Source: Tissierella creatinini (GTDB taxonomy: Bacteria; Bacillota; Clostridia; Tissierellales; Tissierellaceae). Taken from it: DNA of 39,959 bases. The stretch spans positions 1 to 39,959 of the forward strand of contig SUSS01000025.1 in the NCBI GenBank assembly GCA_005046945.1, read 5' to 3'. The notes under the pieces were generated by a model, which was not told where the DNA came from, ran no database searches, and saw only the letters and a list, made by a program, of their open reading frames with translations. Numbering within the stretch: position 1 is the stretch's first letter; each line of letters opens with the position of its first letter. Both the position numbers and the translations under genes were made by a program. Shown piece by piece: positions 25,694 through 35,964 of the stretch.

Positions 25694-27592
25694 ATGGATG
25701 TTGTTGCAAAAGAATATGGTTACATAGATTATGGTGAAATGGATGCTTTTCTTTTCCATGAGGGCACATTCTATCGCTCTTATGAATTCCTGGGATCACA
25801 TTATATAAATGAAGATGGTATAGAAGGATATAGATTTGTGGTTTGGGCTCCAAGAGCAAGGGAAATATATCTTACAGGGGACTTTAATGAGTGGAATGAG
25901 ACAAGCCTTCCTATGAAGAGAATAGGGGAAAGTGGCCTCTGGAATATAGTGATATTTAATGTGGATGAATATGACTGCTATAAATATCGAATTATATCCC
26001 AAGATGGTGAAGTAATGTACAAGGCCGACCCATATGCCTTTCATGCTGAGGAACGCCCTAAGTCCGGATCAAAGTGCTTTGATATAAAGGGTTTTGAGTG
26101 GACTGATGATGCTTGGTCTAAAAACAAGTTAGGTGACCAATACAATCAAGCTATGAATATATACGAGGTGAATTTGCTTTCTTGGAAGCAGAAGGATAAT
26201 GGAGGTGTATATTCCTATAGGGAACTGGCTGGTGAGCTTGTAGCTTATGTAAAAGATATGGGATATACTCACATAGAGCTAATGCCTATTATGGAGCATC
26301 CTTTTGACGGGTCTTGGGGATATCAAATAACCGGTTATTATGCACCTACCAGCAGATATGGAACTCCAAAGGACTTTATGTATTTTGTAAATGAGTGCCA
26401 CAAGAAGAATATTGGAGTAATCTTAGATTGGGTTCCTGTCCATTTTTGCAAGGACGCCCATGGTTTGGCACGTTTTGATGGAACTTATTGCTTTGAATCC
26501 TCTAATCCCGCAAATTCAGAGAATGAACAATGGGGAACTCTAAACTTCGACTTTAGAAAGCCGGAAACTTTTAGCTTCCTTATTTCCAATGCCATGTACT
26601 GGCATGATTATTACCATGTAGACGGTTTAAGAATAGATGCGGTAGCCTATATGCTCTACTTGGATTTTTCCGGTAAGGATATAAAGAATATATATGGGGG
26701 CAGAGAAAATCTAGAAGCCATAGAATTCTTAAAAACTCTCAATAGAGTATTATTTGAGCATTATCCAAATACCATGATGATAGCAGAGGAATCCTCCGCT
26801 TGGCCTCAAGTGACCCACCCAATCCATGAAGGAGGTTTAGGCTTCAATTATAAGTGGAATATGGGTTGGATGAATGATATTTTAGAATACATAGAATTGG
26901 ACCCTATTTATAGGAAAGACCATCAAAATGCCCTTACCTTTACAATGACATATGCCTTTTCCGAAAACTATATATTGCCCTTCAGTCATGATGAGGTAGT
27001 ACATGGAAAGAAATCCATGCTTGATAAAATGCCTGGGACCTATGAGGAGAAGTTCTCAAACCTAAGGCTTTTATATCTATATATGTTTGCTCATCCAGGT
27101 AAGAAGCTCTTATTTATGGGCGGAGAATTTGGACAGTTTATAGAGTGGAACGAATGGCAGGGCTTGGACTGGCATTTATTAGAATACGAAATGCATCATA
27201 AATTAAGAGAATACGTCATAGAATTAAATAAGCTCTACAAAAGGGAAACTTGCCTTTATTCTGTAGACAACTCTTATGATGGATTCAATTGGATTGAACA
27301 TACTAACCATCAAGAGTGTATTATATCCTTCGAGAGAATCGATGAAAATGGGGACAAACTAATTGCTATTTTTAATTTTACTCCTGTTAGGAGAGAAAAC
27401 TATCCTATAGGTGTAGACTTTCTTGGCAAGTACAAAACCATTATAAATAGCGACCATAAGAGGTTTGGTGGTTCTACTCCAAGGGTAAAAACATATAAAG
27501 CAAATGAAGAACCATTCCATGGAAGAGATTATTCCATAAGGGTTGATTTGCCTGGATTATCCGGGATGTTTCTTAAATACAAAAAGTATTAG
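25694..27592 (+). CDS. glgB: 1,4-alpha-glucan branching enzyme
   Basis: A 632-residue GH13 enzyme with an N-terminal CBM48 domain (about 35-130: [20 protein letters not shown]) and a catalytic barrel. Asp315 (in [11 protein letters not shown]), Glu365 (in [11 protein letters not shown]) and Asp433 (in [12 protein letters not shown]) are the nucleophile, acid/base and third carboxylate. It makes the alpha-1,6 branches of glycogen. The start is ATG 25694 after GGGGGG. It opens the glycogen operon, and the next gene starts 11 bases on. Confidence 0.95.
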   Translation: MDVVAKEYGYIDYGEMDAFLFHEGTFYRSYEFLGSHYINEDGIEGYRFVVWAPRAREIYLTGDFNEWNETSLPMKRIGESGLWNIVIFNVDEYDCYKYRIISQDGEVMYKADPYAFHAEERPKSGSKCFDIKGFEWTDDAWSKNKLGDQYNQAMNIYEVNLLSWKQKDNGGVYSYRELAGELVAYVKDMGYTHIELMPIMEHPFDGSWGYQITGYYAPTSRYGTPKDFMYFVNECHKKNIGVILDWVPVHFCKDAHGLARFDGTYCFESSNPANSENEQWGTLNFDFRKPETFSFLISNAMYWHDYYHVDGLRIDAVAYMLYLDFSGKDIKNIYGGRENLEAIEFLKTLNRVLFEHYPNTMMIAEESSAWPQVTHPIHEGGLGFNYKWNMGWMNDILEYIELDPIYRKDHQNALTFTMTYAFSENYILPFSHDEVVHGKKSMLDKMPGTYEEKFSNLRLLYLYMFAHPGKKLLFMGGEFGQFIEWNEWQGLDWHLLEYEMHHKLREYVIELNKLYKRETCLYSVDNSYDGFNWIEHTNHQECIISFERIDENGDKLIAIFNFTPVRRENYPIGVDFLGKYKTIINSDHKRFGGSTPRVKTYKANEEPFHGRDYSIRVDLPGLSGMFLKYKKY

Positions 27593-27603
27593 GGGGGATA
27601 CAT

Positions 27604-28740
27604 ATGATTGAAAACAAAGTTGTAGCCATGCTTTTAGCAGGTGGACAAGGGTCCAGACTAAAGGCATTAACTAGAAAAGTTGCAAAACCAGCAGTATCTT
27701 TCGGTGGCAAGTATAGAATCATTGATTTTGCCTTGAGCAATGCCACTAACTCAGGGATAAACGATATTGGTATATTAACCCAGTACAAACCTTACTTGTT
27801 AAATACACATATAGGTATAGGCACTGCATGGGATTTTGACAGAAACAATGGAGGGCTTAGAGTACTTCCACCATTTACATCAGAAGATGGGGGCCGCTGG
27901 TATACGGGAACTGCCAATGCCATATTTGAAAATATCGACTATTTGGACGAGTTAAACCCTAATTATGTCCTAATATTATCGGGAGACCATATCTATAAGA
28001 TGGACTACAGAAAGCTTCTAAAGGCTCATCAGGAAAAGGGTGCAGATGTGACTTTAGCTGTAATGGAAGTGCCGTGGGAAGAGGCATCTAGATTCGGTAT
28101 AGTAAATGTAGATAAAGACAATAAAATAGTGGAATTTGATGAAAAACCAAAGAAACCAAAGAATAATATGGCTTCCATGGGAATCTATATATTCTCTTGG
28201 AAAGAGCTTAGAAAGTATCTTGTTATGGACAATAAGAACAAGGAATCCGAGAACGATTTTGGTAAAAATGTTCTACCCCTTATGCTTAGTGAAGGAAAGA
28301 AGATGTATGCATGGAGCTTTGATGGTTATTGGAAGGATGTAGGAACAGTTAGAAGCTACTGGGAAGCCAATATGGACTTGTTAGATCCGAATAACACCTT
28401 GAATATCTATGATGCGGGTTGGAGGATATTCACCAGGTCTAAGAACCTACCGCCACATTATCTTGGCAGGAGCTCTGTAGTGAAGAATTCCCTTATAAAC
28501 GAGGGTTGTCTAGTTATGGGTGAAGTAACAAATAGTATTCTATTTTCTGAAGTTGAAATTGAAAAGGGTGCAAAGGTAAATAACTCCGTTATTTTGTCTA
28601 ATTGTATAATAAAAGCAGGTGCAGAGGTAAATAATGCTGTCCTAGTGGAGGGTGTAACTATTAAAGAGGGTGAAAAAATAGGAGAACAGGGAGATGGCAA
28701 TATCTATCTTATAACAGATAAAGGTTTTACAGTAGAATAG
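27604..28740 (+). CDS. glgC: Glucose-1-phosphate adenylyltransferase, catalytic subunit
   Basis: A 378-residue ADP-glucose pyrophosphorylase. The nucleotide-binding motif [10 protein letters not shown] (10-19), the [14 protein letters not shown] site, [11 protein letters not shown] (metal site) and [10 protein letters not shown] are present. The left-handed beta-helix domain occupies the last ~90 residues. It makes ADP-glucose, the committed step of glycogen synthesis. It pairs with GlgD encoded next, which suggests a heterotetramer as in other Firmicutes. Confidence 0.96.
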   Translation: MIENKVVAMLLAGGQGSRLKALTRKVAKPAVSFGGKYRIIDFALSNATNSGINDIGILTQYKPYLLNTHIGIGTAWDFDRNNGGLRVLPPFTSEDGGRWYTGTANAIFENIDYLDELNPNYVLILSGDHIYKMDYRKLLKAHQEKGADVTLAVMEVPWEEASRFGIVNVDKDNKIVEFDEKPKKPKNNMASMGIYIFSWKELRKYLVMDNKNKESENDFGKNVLPLMLSEGKKMYAWSFDGYWKDVGTVRSYWEANMDLLDPNNTLNIYDAGWRIFTRSKNLPPHYLGRSSVVKNSLINEGCLVMGEVTNSILFSEVEIEKGAKVNNSVILSNCIIKAGAEVNNAVLVEGVTIKEGEKIGEQGDGNIYLITDKGFTVE

Positions 28741-28751
28741 GGGGGATATTT

Positions 28752-29873
28752 ATGGAAAATTGCCTTGGAATAATAATTGGAAACGGAGATAAAAATTTTG
28801 GTGCTTTATGTAAAAATCGCCCCGTATTTATGTTGCCATTTGGGGGAAGATATAGATTAATAGACTTTACACTATCAAATATGGTCAACCACGGAATTAA
28901 GACTGTAGCTGTATATACAGGAGATAAGGTTAGGTCTACCATGGACCATTTGGGAAATGGAAGGCCATGGGACTTAAATAGAAGGTTTAACGGTTTGTTT
29001 ATATTTCCGCCTGCTAATGGTAATGAACTCGCACCTCGTCTGGGAGACATTGCTGAATTCTATAGCACTATGCAATTCTTTGAGGAATCAAGGGAAGAAA
29101 ATGTGTTATTAATAAATCCAAGTTATCTGGGAACAGTCAATCTAGATGAAGCATATAAGCACTTTAATAGCACTGACGCTGATATAACCATCCTTTATAA
29201 GAAGCAGGTAGATCCATGGGGTGAATATATAAACTGCGATAAGATTTATCTTAACAATGATGGAAGTGTATCGGCTGCAGGACTAAACTTAGCTACCGAA
29301 AAGGAATTTAACATGTATATTGGCATGTTAATAATAAAGAAGAAAGCCTTTTTAGATATTATAAAATCCTCCATGGAAAAAGGAGATGCTAACTATTTAA
29401 AGCATGCCATTATGATAAATAAAGACAAATACAATATAAACTCCTTCGAATTCAAGGGCCATATTGAAAATATTCGACATACAAAGGCCTTCTATGATGC
29501 CAATATGAATCTATTAAATAGAAAAATAGCACATGAGTTGTTCTTCGATAGGGGGACTGTATTCACTAAGTCTAAGGATGAACCATCCACCTTATATACT
29601 GATACATCTGTAGTTAAGAACTCCCTAGTGGCAAATGGATGCATCATAGAGGGTAATGTTGAGAACTCTATAATATTCAGAGGTGTTAATGTAGCAAAGG
29701 GAGCCATAATAAAGAACTCAATTCTGATGCAGAAGTCAGAAGTAAAGGACAATGCCATAGTGGTAAATACAATAATGGATAAGTATTCAATAATTGGTGC
29801 TAATGTTAGAATAGCAGGGTCCTCAGTGATGCCGTATGTAGTAGAGAAAAATCAAGAGATTAAGGAGGGCTGA
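28752..29873 (+). CDS. glgD: ADP-glucose pyrophosphorylase regulatory subunit GlgD
   Basis: A 373-residue GlgC paralogue. The catalytic GGQGSRL loop is replaced by GNGDKNFGAL (about 9-18) and the substrate motifs are degraded, as is usual for GlgD; the fold markers VFMLPFGGRYRLIDFTLSN and the C-terminal beta-helix remain. GlgD has little or no activity alone but increases the activity of GlgC in Gram-positive bacteria. AGGGGGGATA precedes the start, and its stop lies in TGATG six bases before glgA. Confidence 0.95.
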   Translation: MENCLGIIIGNGDKNFGALCKNRPVFMLPFGGRYRLIDFTLSNMVNHGIKTVAVYTGDKVRSTMDHLGNGRPWDLNRRFNGLFIFPPANGNELAPRLGDIAEFYSTMQFFEESREENVLLINPSYLGTVNLDEAYKHFNSTDADITILYKKQVDPWGEYINCDKIYLNNDGSVSAAGLNLATEKEFNMYIGMLIIKKKAFLDIIKSSMEKGDANYLKHAIMINKDKYNINSFEFKGHIENIRHTKAFYDANMNLLNRKIAHELFFDRGTVFTKSKDEPSTLYTDTSVVKNSLVANGCIIEGNVENSIIFRGVNVAKGAIIKNSILMQKSEVKDNAIVVNTIMDKYSIIGANVRIAGSSVMPYVVEKNQEIKEG

Positions 29874-29879
29874 TGACCC

Positions 29880-31319
29880 ATGAAGATTCTATTCGCAGCA
29901 TCTGAAGTAGTTCCATTTATGAAGACTGGGGGGTTGGCAGATGTTGCAGGGTCTTTGCCTTTGGCTATAAATAAGGCAGGGCATGACATTCGCGTAGTAA
30001 TGCCTTTATACTCAGGTATAAAGGATGAGTATAAAAAATCCATGACGAAACTAATGGATTTTAATGTAGATTTAGGTTGGAGAAGACAATATGCAGGAAT
30101 CCTTACTTTAGAAAGTGATGGAGTAACACATTACTTTATAGACAACGAGTTTTATTTCAATAGGTATAATATCTATAGTGAATTGGACGATGGAGAAAGA
30201 TTTATATTCTATCAAAAGGCTTTAGTAATGATGTTAAAAAAATTGGATTTCAAAGCTGATATAGTCCATGCCAATGACTGGCATACAGGCCTAGTCCCTC
30301 TATATATTAAGGACTTTGCCAAGGGTGATGATTTCTATAAAGAAATGAAGAGTGTATATACCATTCATAATTTAAAATATCAAGGAATCTTTCCCGGGGG
30401 TATACTTGAGGACCTAGCGGGTCTTTCAAGGGATTACCTAACCGAAGACGGAGTGAAATTCTATGATGCGGTGAATTTTATGAAAGCCGGAATAGTATAT
30501 TCGGACACATTGACTACAGTATCCAAGACTTATGCTGAGGAAATTAAGTCCGGCTACTATGGTGAAGGATTAAATGGAATCATAAGGGATCACGAATATA
30601 AACTTTATGGGATAGTTAATGGAATCGATTATGATACATATAATCCTGATACGGATCCATATATAGAAGAAAACTATAATATCAATAAGATTCATTATAA
30701 AGCTCACAACAAGGAGGCTCTACAAAAGCTATACGGTTTGCCTGTAGATAAAGATATTCCCTTAATCGGAATGGTAACCAGAATGGTTAAGATGAAGGGC
30801 TTAGACCTTGTAAGGCATATCTTTGAAGAATTGATACAAAATGATATACAATTTATACTTCTTGGAACCGGAGATAAGGAGTATGAAGATTCCTTCAACT
30901 ATTTCCAAAGCAAGTACCCTGATAAGGTAAGGGCCAGAATCTACTTCAACGAAAAGGAATCCCATTTGATATATGCTGGAGCTGATATGTTCTTAATGCC
31001 GTCTCTAGCTGAGCCTTGTGGAATATCTCAGTTGATTTCCTTAAGGTATGGAACATTACCGGTTGTAAGGGAGACGGGCGGACTGAAGGACACTGTAATA
31101 CCCTATAATGAATCTACTGGGGAGGGAAATGGATTTACATTCAAGAATTTTAACGCCCACGATATGTTATTTACATTAAAGAGTGCACTGAAACTTTACG
31201 ATGATGAAGATGAATGGCTACAGATTATTACAAACGCCATGAAATCTAAAAATGATTGGGAAAAGTCATCGGATGAATATTTAAGTATATATAAAAGACT
31301 TAAACTTCAATGGGAGTGA
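29880..31319 (+). CDS. glgA: Glycogen synthase (ADP-glucose), GT5
   Basis: A 479-residue GT5 synthase. The ADP-binding motif KTGGLADVAGSLP (Lys15), HANDWHTGLVPLY, and the C-terminal EPCGISQLISLRYGTLPVVRETGGL carrying the catalytic Glu are intact. It extends alpha-1,4 chains from ADP-glucose. ATG 29880 gives the canonical MKILFAASEVVPF start, 11 bases from AGGAGG. An out-of-frame ATG overlapping the glgD stop (TGATG) lies nearer to that site and would give only a ten-codon peptide. Confidence 0.96.
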   Translation: MKILFAASEVVPFMKTGGLADVAGSLPLAINKAGHDIRVVMPLYSGIKDEYKKSMTKLMDFNVDLGWRRQYAGILTLESDGVTHYFIDNEFYFNRYNIYSELDDGERFIFYQKALVMMLKKLDFKADIVHANDWHTGLVPLYIKDFAKGDDFYKEMKSVYTIHNLKYQGIFPGGILEDLAGLSRDYLTEDGVKFYDAVNFMKAGIVYSDTLTTVSKTYAEEIKSGYYGEGLNGIIRDHEYKLYGIVNGIDYDTYNPDTDPYIEENYNINKIHYKAHNKEALQKLYGLPVDKDIPLIGMVTRMVKMKGLDLVRHIFEELIQNDIQFILLGTGDKEYEDSFNYFQSKYPDKVRARIYFNEKESHLIYAGADMFLMPSLAEPCGISQLISLRYGTLPVVRETGGLKDTVIPYNESTGEGNGFTFKNFNAHDMLFTLKSALKLYDDEDEWLQIITNAMKSKNDWEKSSDEYLSIYKRLKLQWE

Positions 31320-31328
31320 AAAGCAACA

Positions 31329-33722
31329 ATGGATAAGGCTGTATTTAAAGAAAAATTAAAGCTTGCTCTATATCAGGCAGCAGGAAAATCACTAGGATTA
31401 GCAGACGATTACGAGCTCTATATGGGCCTAGGATTAGTCATTAGGGAGTTAATCGGTGAAAAGTGGGCTGAAACAAATAAGAAAAACTGTGATAAAAAAA
31501 AAGTATATTATCTTTCCATGGAATATTTGCCAGGAAGGCAAACAAAAAAGAATCTAATTTATTTAGGTTTGTATGAAACGGTAAAGACTGCTTTTTATGA
31601 GATGGATAGATCCCTAGATGATATATTATCTGAAGAACGAGACCCAGGCCTTGGAAATGGAGGCCTGGGTCGTCTTGCTAGCAACTTTCTTGACTCTTCC
31701 GCTACTTTAGAGATTCCTTCTACCTGTTATGGGTTAAGATATAGGTCTGGTTTTTTTAAACAAAAAATCTCACAAGGAGTACAAAAGGAAGTTGCCGACG
31801 ACTGGTTGGCTCAACCAAATATTTGGGAGTATAGAAGAAACAAGTCCTATGAGGTGAAAATCGGCGGGAATATAGAAATTTATGGGACCGATGAAAACCT
31901 TGTGTTCAAACATGTGAATTATGAAAAAGTAAAGGCCGTAAGCTATGATAATCCATATATAGGTTATAAAAAGGATAATATCAACGTCTTAAGGCTTTGG
32001 GCAGCAGAGAGCTATGAAGATGTGGATTATAATCTGTTTTCCAGCGGATTCCAACTGGATTCCTTCTTCAATTTGGAAAGAGCGCATGCCATTACCCAAT
32101 TTCTATACCCCAATGATACAAATATAGATGGAAAGAATCTGAGGCTAAAACAGGAATACTTTCTTGCCTCAGCCACTATACAGGATATAATTAAGGAGCA
32201 TATTGAATCTGGAAAAAGCATAAAGGACTTACCTATATTTAGAAATATACATTTAAACGATGCTCATCCAGCACTTGCAATACCTGAGTTAATGAGAATA
32301 CTCCTAGATGAATACGATTTGCCATGGGTAGAAGCTTGGAACATTGTCGTAAACTCTTTTACTTTTACAAATCATACAATTTTGCCTGAAAATATGGAAA
32401 GGTGGAATATCGATTTAATAAAACAAGTAATTCCAAGGATTTGGTTAATCATTGAGGAAATAAACCATAGATTTGTCTACGAATTAAAAAATGAACTACA
32501 AATAGATGACTACGGAATCTTAAGGGATTTATCTATAATAGAGGACAATGATATAAAGATGGTAAACCTGGCTATTGCAGGCTCATATAGCATAAATGGA
32601 GTTGCAGAACTTCACACGGATATACTTAAATCCAGAGTGTTAAAGAATTTCTATAAGATATTTCCGGAAAGTTTCTCTAATATTACAAGTGGAATTGTTC
32701 ACAGAAGATGGCTTATGAGTGCTAATGAATCCCTGGCAAAATATCTTAGCGAGAGAATAGGACCTGACTTTATGGATGAGCCAAGGGAATTAATAAAACT
32801 TTTAGAATATAAGGATGATAAATCTACCTTAAGGGATTTATATAGAATAAAGCATGAGAATAAGGTTCGCCTAGGGGAATATATCTTTAAAACTCAAGGT
32901 ATAAAGGTAAGCCCCTATGCCATATTCGATATCCATTTAAAGAAAATTCATGAATATAAAAGACAGCTTTTAAATATACTTCATGTGATACACTTTTATC
33001 TTAGGCTAAAAGAAAATCCAAATTTAGATATTGTTCCAAGGGTATATATTTTTGGAGGTAAGGCGGCCTATGGGCATCATGCTGCAAAGGAGATAATAAG
33101 GCTTATAATAAGCGTTTCAAATACAATAAATGGAGACTTTACCATTAAAGATAAGTTAAAGGTAGTATTCATAGAGGAGTTAAACGTAAGCAAGGCGGAA
33201 ATAATAATACCAGCAGGAGATGTATCAGAACAAATCTCTACTCCTACAAAGGAGGCATCAGGTACGGGAAATATGCAGTTAATGATGAATGGTGCTATAA
33301 CCCTGGGGACTTTAGATGGAACCAATTTAGAAATAGCTAGAGAGGTAGGGGGGGAAAATATAATCCTATTTGGCCTAAAGGACTATGAAATCTATGAATA
33401 CATTAATAATAATTCTTATAATCCACGAGAGATATACTATAAAGATAGATTAATAAAGCAGGTTCTTGAAAGCTTGATTGGCAAGGATGGAATCACCTTT
33501 GGTGACTTTAGGCTAATCTACGACCTGCTAACTAAGTACAATGATACCTACTATATTTTAAAGGATTTTGATAGCTATAGAAAGGCACAGGAGAGAATCG
33601 GCAAGTTGTATAGGGATAGGGAAATGTGGTCGAAAATGTCCCTTGTTAATATTGCACATTCCGGCAAATTCTCCTCAGATTATACAGTAAGGAAGTATGC
33701 TGATGAAATTTGGAACATTTGA
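31329..33722 (+). CDS. glgP: Glycogen phosphorylase homologue lacking the PLP lysine
   Basis: A 797-residue GT35 protein, full length and in frame. Many family blocks are conserved: YYLSMEYLPGRQ, DPGLGNGGLGRLAS, HLNDAHPALAIPELMRIL, FTNHTILPENMERW, HEYKRQLLNILH and EASGTGNM. The lysine that holds pyridoxal phosphate (Lys680 in rabbit muscle; the M-K of the EASGxGNMK motif) is Gln650 here, encoded CAG. The glucose-site Asn of TNGI (Asn484 in rabbit) is Ser454 in ITSGI. The enzyme would normally release glucose-1-phosphate from glycogen using PLP. Activity is therefore doubtful, although length and conservation argue against a recent pseudogene. Confidence 0.88.
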   Translation: MDKAVFKEKLKLALYQAAGKSLGLADDYELYMGLGLVIRELIGEKWAETNKKNCDKKKVYYLSMEYLPGRQTKKNLIYLGLYETVKTAFYEMDRSLDDILSEERDPGLGNGGLGRLASNFLDSSATLEIPSTCYGLRYRSGFFKQKISQGVQKEVADDWLAQPNIWEYRRNKSYEVKIGGNIEIYGTDENLVFKHVNYEKVKAVSYDNPYIGYKKDNINVLRLWAAESYEDVDYNLFSSGFQLDSFFNLERAHAITQFLYPNDTNIDGKNLRLKQEYFLASATIQDIIKEHIESGKSIKDLPIFRNIHLNDAHPALAIPELMRILLDEYDLPWVEAWNIVVNSFTFTNHTILPENMERWNIDLIKQVIPRIWLIIEEINHRFVYELKNELQIDDYGILRDLSIIEDNDIKMVNLAIAGSYSINGVAELHTDILKSRVLKNFYKIFPESFSNITSGIVHRRWLMSANESLAKYLSERIGPDFMDEPRELIKLLEYKDDKSTLRDLYRIKHENKVRLGEYIFKTQGIKVSPYAIFDIHLKKIHEYKRQLLNILHVIHFYLRLKENPNLDIVPRVYIFGGKAAYGHHAAKEIIRLIISVSNTINGDFTIKDKLKVVFIEELNVSKAEIIIPAGDVSEQISTPTKEASGTGNMQLMMNGAITLGTLDGTNLEIAREVGGENIILFGLKDYEIYEYINNNSYNPREIYYKDRLIKQVLESLIGKDGITFGDFRLIYDLLTKYNDTYYILKDFDSYRKAQERIGKLYRDREMWSKMSLVNIAHSGKFSSDYTVRKYADEIWNI

Positions 33723-33731
33723 AAAGAATTA

Positions 33732-33945
33732 GATGCAAAACGATTATGATAATGAAAACCCGTTCACGGTTTCGGCCTTGAAGAATTCTAAAGCTCATTC
33801 CATTAAAAATCCTACAGCTTTCAATTACTATGGGGTCGAGCTTGTTTGTCGTGAAAGCTCCTTAACGGATTTTTAACTACATTCACTAAGAATTCTACCA
33901 AGTCCTGCAAATGTTCACTAAGTTTCCATTATCATAATCTGCATC
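33732..33945 (-). repeat. Dispersed structured element, copy 2 (about 214 bp)
   Basis: This segment, in the minus orientation, matches 10720-10921. Its ends GATTATGATAATGGAAAC and GTTTTCATTATCATAATC pair over 18 bases, with an outer GATGC/GCATC pair after a small bulge. The inner pairs of copy 1 recur: CTTG/CAAG, AGAATTCT twice, TTAAAAATCC/GGATTTTTAA and AGCTTTC/GAAAGCT. It fills the glgP-pulA gap, where an operon would otherwise be contiguous. The short GCATTGAGAATTGATAAC motif follows at its right. Confidence 0.88.
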
Positions 33946-33996
33946 AAATTTTTAATTGCGCATTGAGAATTGATAACTTATGAAAGGGGGGATTTT

Positions 33997-35922
33997 ATGT
34001 GGTTTGACGACTTACCAACGACAAATAAAAAACTAGGTATGTTATATACTCCTAAAGAAACTATCTTCAGAGTATGGTCGCCATTAAAGGACAAGATAAC
34101 CCTTTTAATATATGATGGTGGAGAATCTTTAATCAGAGAATCTTATTTAATGAATAGAGGCAGGGATGGAGTTCATGAGTTAACCATAAAGGGAGATTTA
34201 AAGGGTAAGTTTTATACCTACCTAGTAGATGGCAATAAAGAGGTCACGGATCCCTATTCCATATCCTCCTCTATGAATTCAATACGATCTGCTATAATCG
34301 ATTTAGATGATACTAACCCCGAGGGTTGGGAAAATCATACTATACCATATAATAGGAGAAACTGCGATGCAATAGTCTACGAGGTCCATGTAAAGGACCT
34401 AACGGCTGATATAACTTCAGGTGCAGTCCATAGGGGAAAATACCTTGGCTTTGCGGAAAAGAATACGGCTTATAAGGGATTATCAACCGGACTATCCCAC
34501 CTTAAGGAATTGGGAGTAACTCATGTGCATATAATGCCGGTTGCTGACTTCATCACCGTAAGGGAGGATAAAGAGCTCTTCTTTAATAAAGGAAACTACA
34601 ATTGGGGATATGATCCTGAACTATATAATACACCCGAAGGCTCATATGCCACGGACCCCGAGGATCCGGTATGTAGAATTAAGGAACTGAAGACCATGAT
34701 ATTGGCACTTCATGAATCAGGACTTAAGGTGATTATTGATGTGGTATATAACCATACCTTTAGAGCCTTTGACTCTAACTTCAACACCCTGGCTCCAAAC
34801 TATTATTATAGGCAAAATGGAGATGGAAGTTTTTCCAATGGTTCTGGGGTTGGAAATGAAATAGCTTCTGAGCGGACTATGGTAAGGAAATTTATCATAG
34901 ATTCCTTGCTTTACTGGACTAATGAATATAAGGTGGATGGATTTAGATTTGACTTGATGGCCCTTATAGACATAGATACTGTTGAGGAAGCTATTACAAG
35001 GCTTAGGGAGATCAAGCCCGACATATTCATTTATGGAGAGCCATGGACCGGTGGAATTACTGCCTTGTCCCATACAAAGACTACAACCAAGGGAACTCAA
35101 GGCAACAAGTCCTTTGCCTTATTTAATGATAACTTCAGGGATGCCTTAAAGGGTGATAATGATGGCCATACTAGGGGATTTATACAGGGCAATCTTGACC
35201 ATAAGATGGCAACTGAAACCGGTATAGCGGGCTCTATCTACTATGATGATGGCCATATAGGTTTTGCTAGCCACCCTAGGGAGACGATTAACTATTTGAA
35301 TTCCCATGACAATTTAATCTTTGCAGATAAGTTAAAGGCGGTATTTCCTAGCATAGATTCTGAAGGATTAGCAAGGCTTAATAATTTTGCATTCAGTATA
35401 TTATTGACGTCTCAAGGGATACCCTTTATGCATGCCGGGAATGAATTTTTGCGAAGCAAGAAGATGATTCATAACACATATAATTCGGACCTAGATGTAA
35501 ATGCTATAGACTGGTCATTAAAGAAGAAGAATTATAAGGTATTCAAATATATGAAGGACTTAATAGAGCTTAGGATGACTTATAAGCCTTTTAGGATGAC
35601 CGGAGTAGAGATTATTAAGAGAAAGCTGAAATTTTTAGAATATTCAGGACCTTGTACCCTTATAGAATATACACTGGAAGTTGAAGAAAATAATAAGTAC
35701 CTTCTAGTTATTCATAATCCTAATCCTCATAGCTGCTTTATAACCCTAGGAGGGGTAAAGGACCATATCCATAAGAGCTATGGTGCAAAGGTAGAAGAAA
35801 TTAGATTAAAGTTGATATTTGACGAAAATGGATTAGTAAATGGAAATGCGAATAATGGAGTGCCTCATGGTATAAATGTTCCTCATTTTTCAACAATAGT
35901 ATATGAGATAAGAAAAAACTAA
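33997..35922 (+). CDS. pulA: Type I pullulanase (glycogen debranching)
   Basis: A 641-residue GH13 type I pullulanase. The signature YNWGYDP is at 201-207. Catalytic residues are Asp319 (FRFDLMA), Glu348 (YGEPWTGG) and Asp438 (NSHDNLIF). It has an N-terminal CBM48 and no signal peptide, so it debranches glycogen inside the cell. The start is ATG 33997 after AAGGGGGG. It shares the strand with the glg operon but is separated by the repeat element, so it may have separate expression. A bidirectional terminator covers the stop codon. Confidence 0.94.
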   Translation: MWFDDLPTTNKKLGMLYTPKETIFRVWSPLKDKITLLIYDGGESLIRESYLMNRGRDGVHELTIKGDLKGKFYTYLVDGNKEVTDPYSISSSMNSIRSAIIDLDDTNPEGWENHTIPYNRRNCDAIVYEVHVKDLTADITSGAVHRGKYLGFAEKNTAYKGLSTGLSHLKELGVTHVHIMPVADFITVREDKELFFNKGNYNWGYDPELYNTPEGSYATDPEDPVCRIKELKTMILALHESGLKVIIDVVYNHTFRAFDSNFNTLAPNYYYRQNGDGSFSNGSGVGNEIASERTMVRKFIIDSLLYWTNEYKVDGFRFDLMALIDIDTVEEAITRLREIKPDIFIYGEPWTGGITALSHTKTTTKGTQGNKSFALFNDNFRDALKGDNDGHTRGFIQGNLDHKMATETGIAGSIYYDDGHIGFASHPRETINYLNSHDNLIFADKLKAVFPSIDSEGLARLNNFAFSILLTSQGIPFMHAGNEFLRSKKMIHNTYNSDLDVNAIDWSLKKKNYKVFKYMKDLIELRMTYKPFRMTGVEIIKRKLKFLEYSGPCTLIEYTLEVEENNKYLLVIHNPNPHSCFITLGGVKDHIHKSYGAKVEEIRLKLIFDENGLVNGNANNGVPHGINVPHFSTIVYEIRKN

Positions 35923-35956
35923 GCTAGGCTTCTGGGAGCCTTGCTTAGTTTTTTTA
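35917..35956 (+). terminator. Bidirectional terminator between pulA and the 3D protein
   Basis: AACTAAGC-t-AGGCT pairs with AGCCT-t-GCTTAGTT around TCTGGG, with a T-run on the plus strand and AAAAAA on the other side. It ends both convergent genes. Confidence 0.9.
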
Positions 35957-35964
35957 TTGTCTTT

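Noticed and set aside
28752-29873. Degraded nucleotide loop in GlgD
   Set aside because: GlgD is known as a non-catalytic partner of GlgC; the loss is typical, unlike the lysine loss in GlgP.
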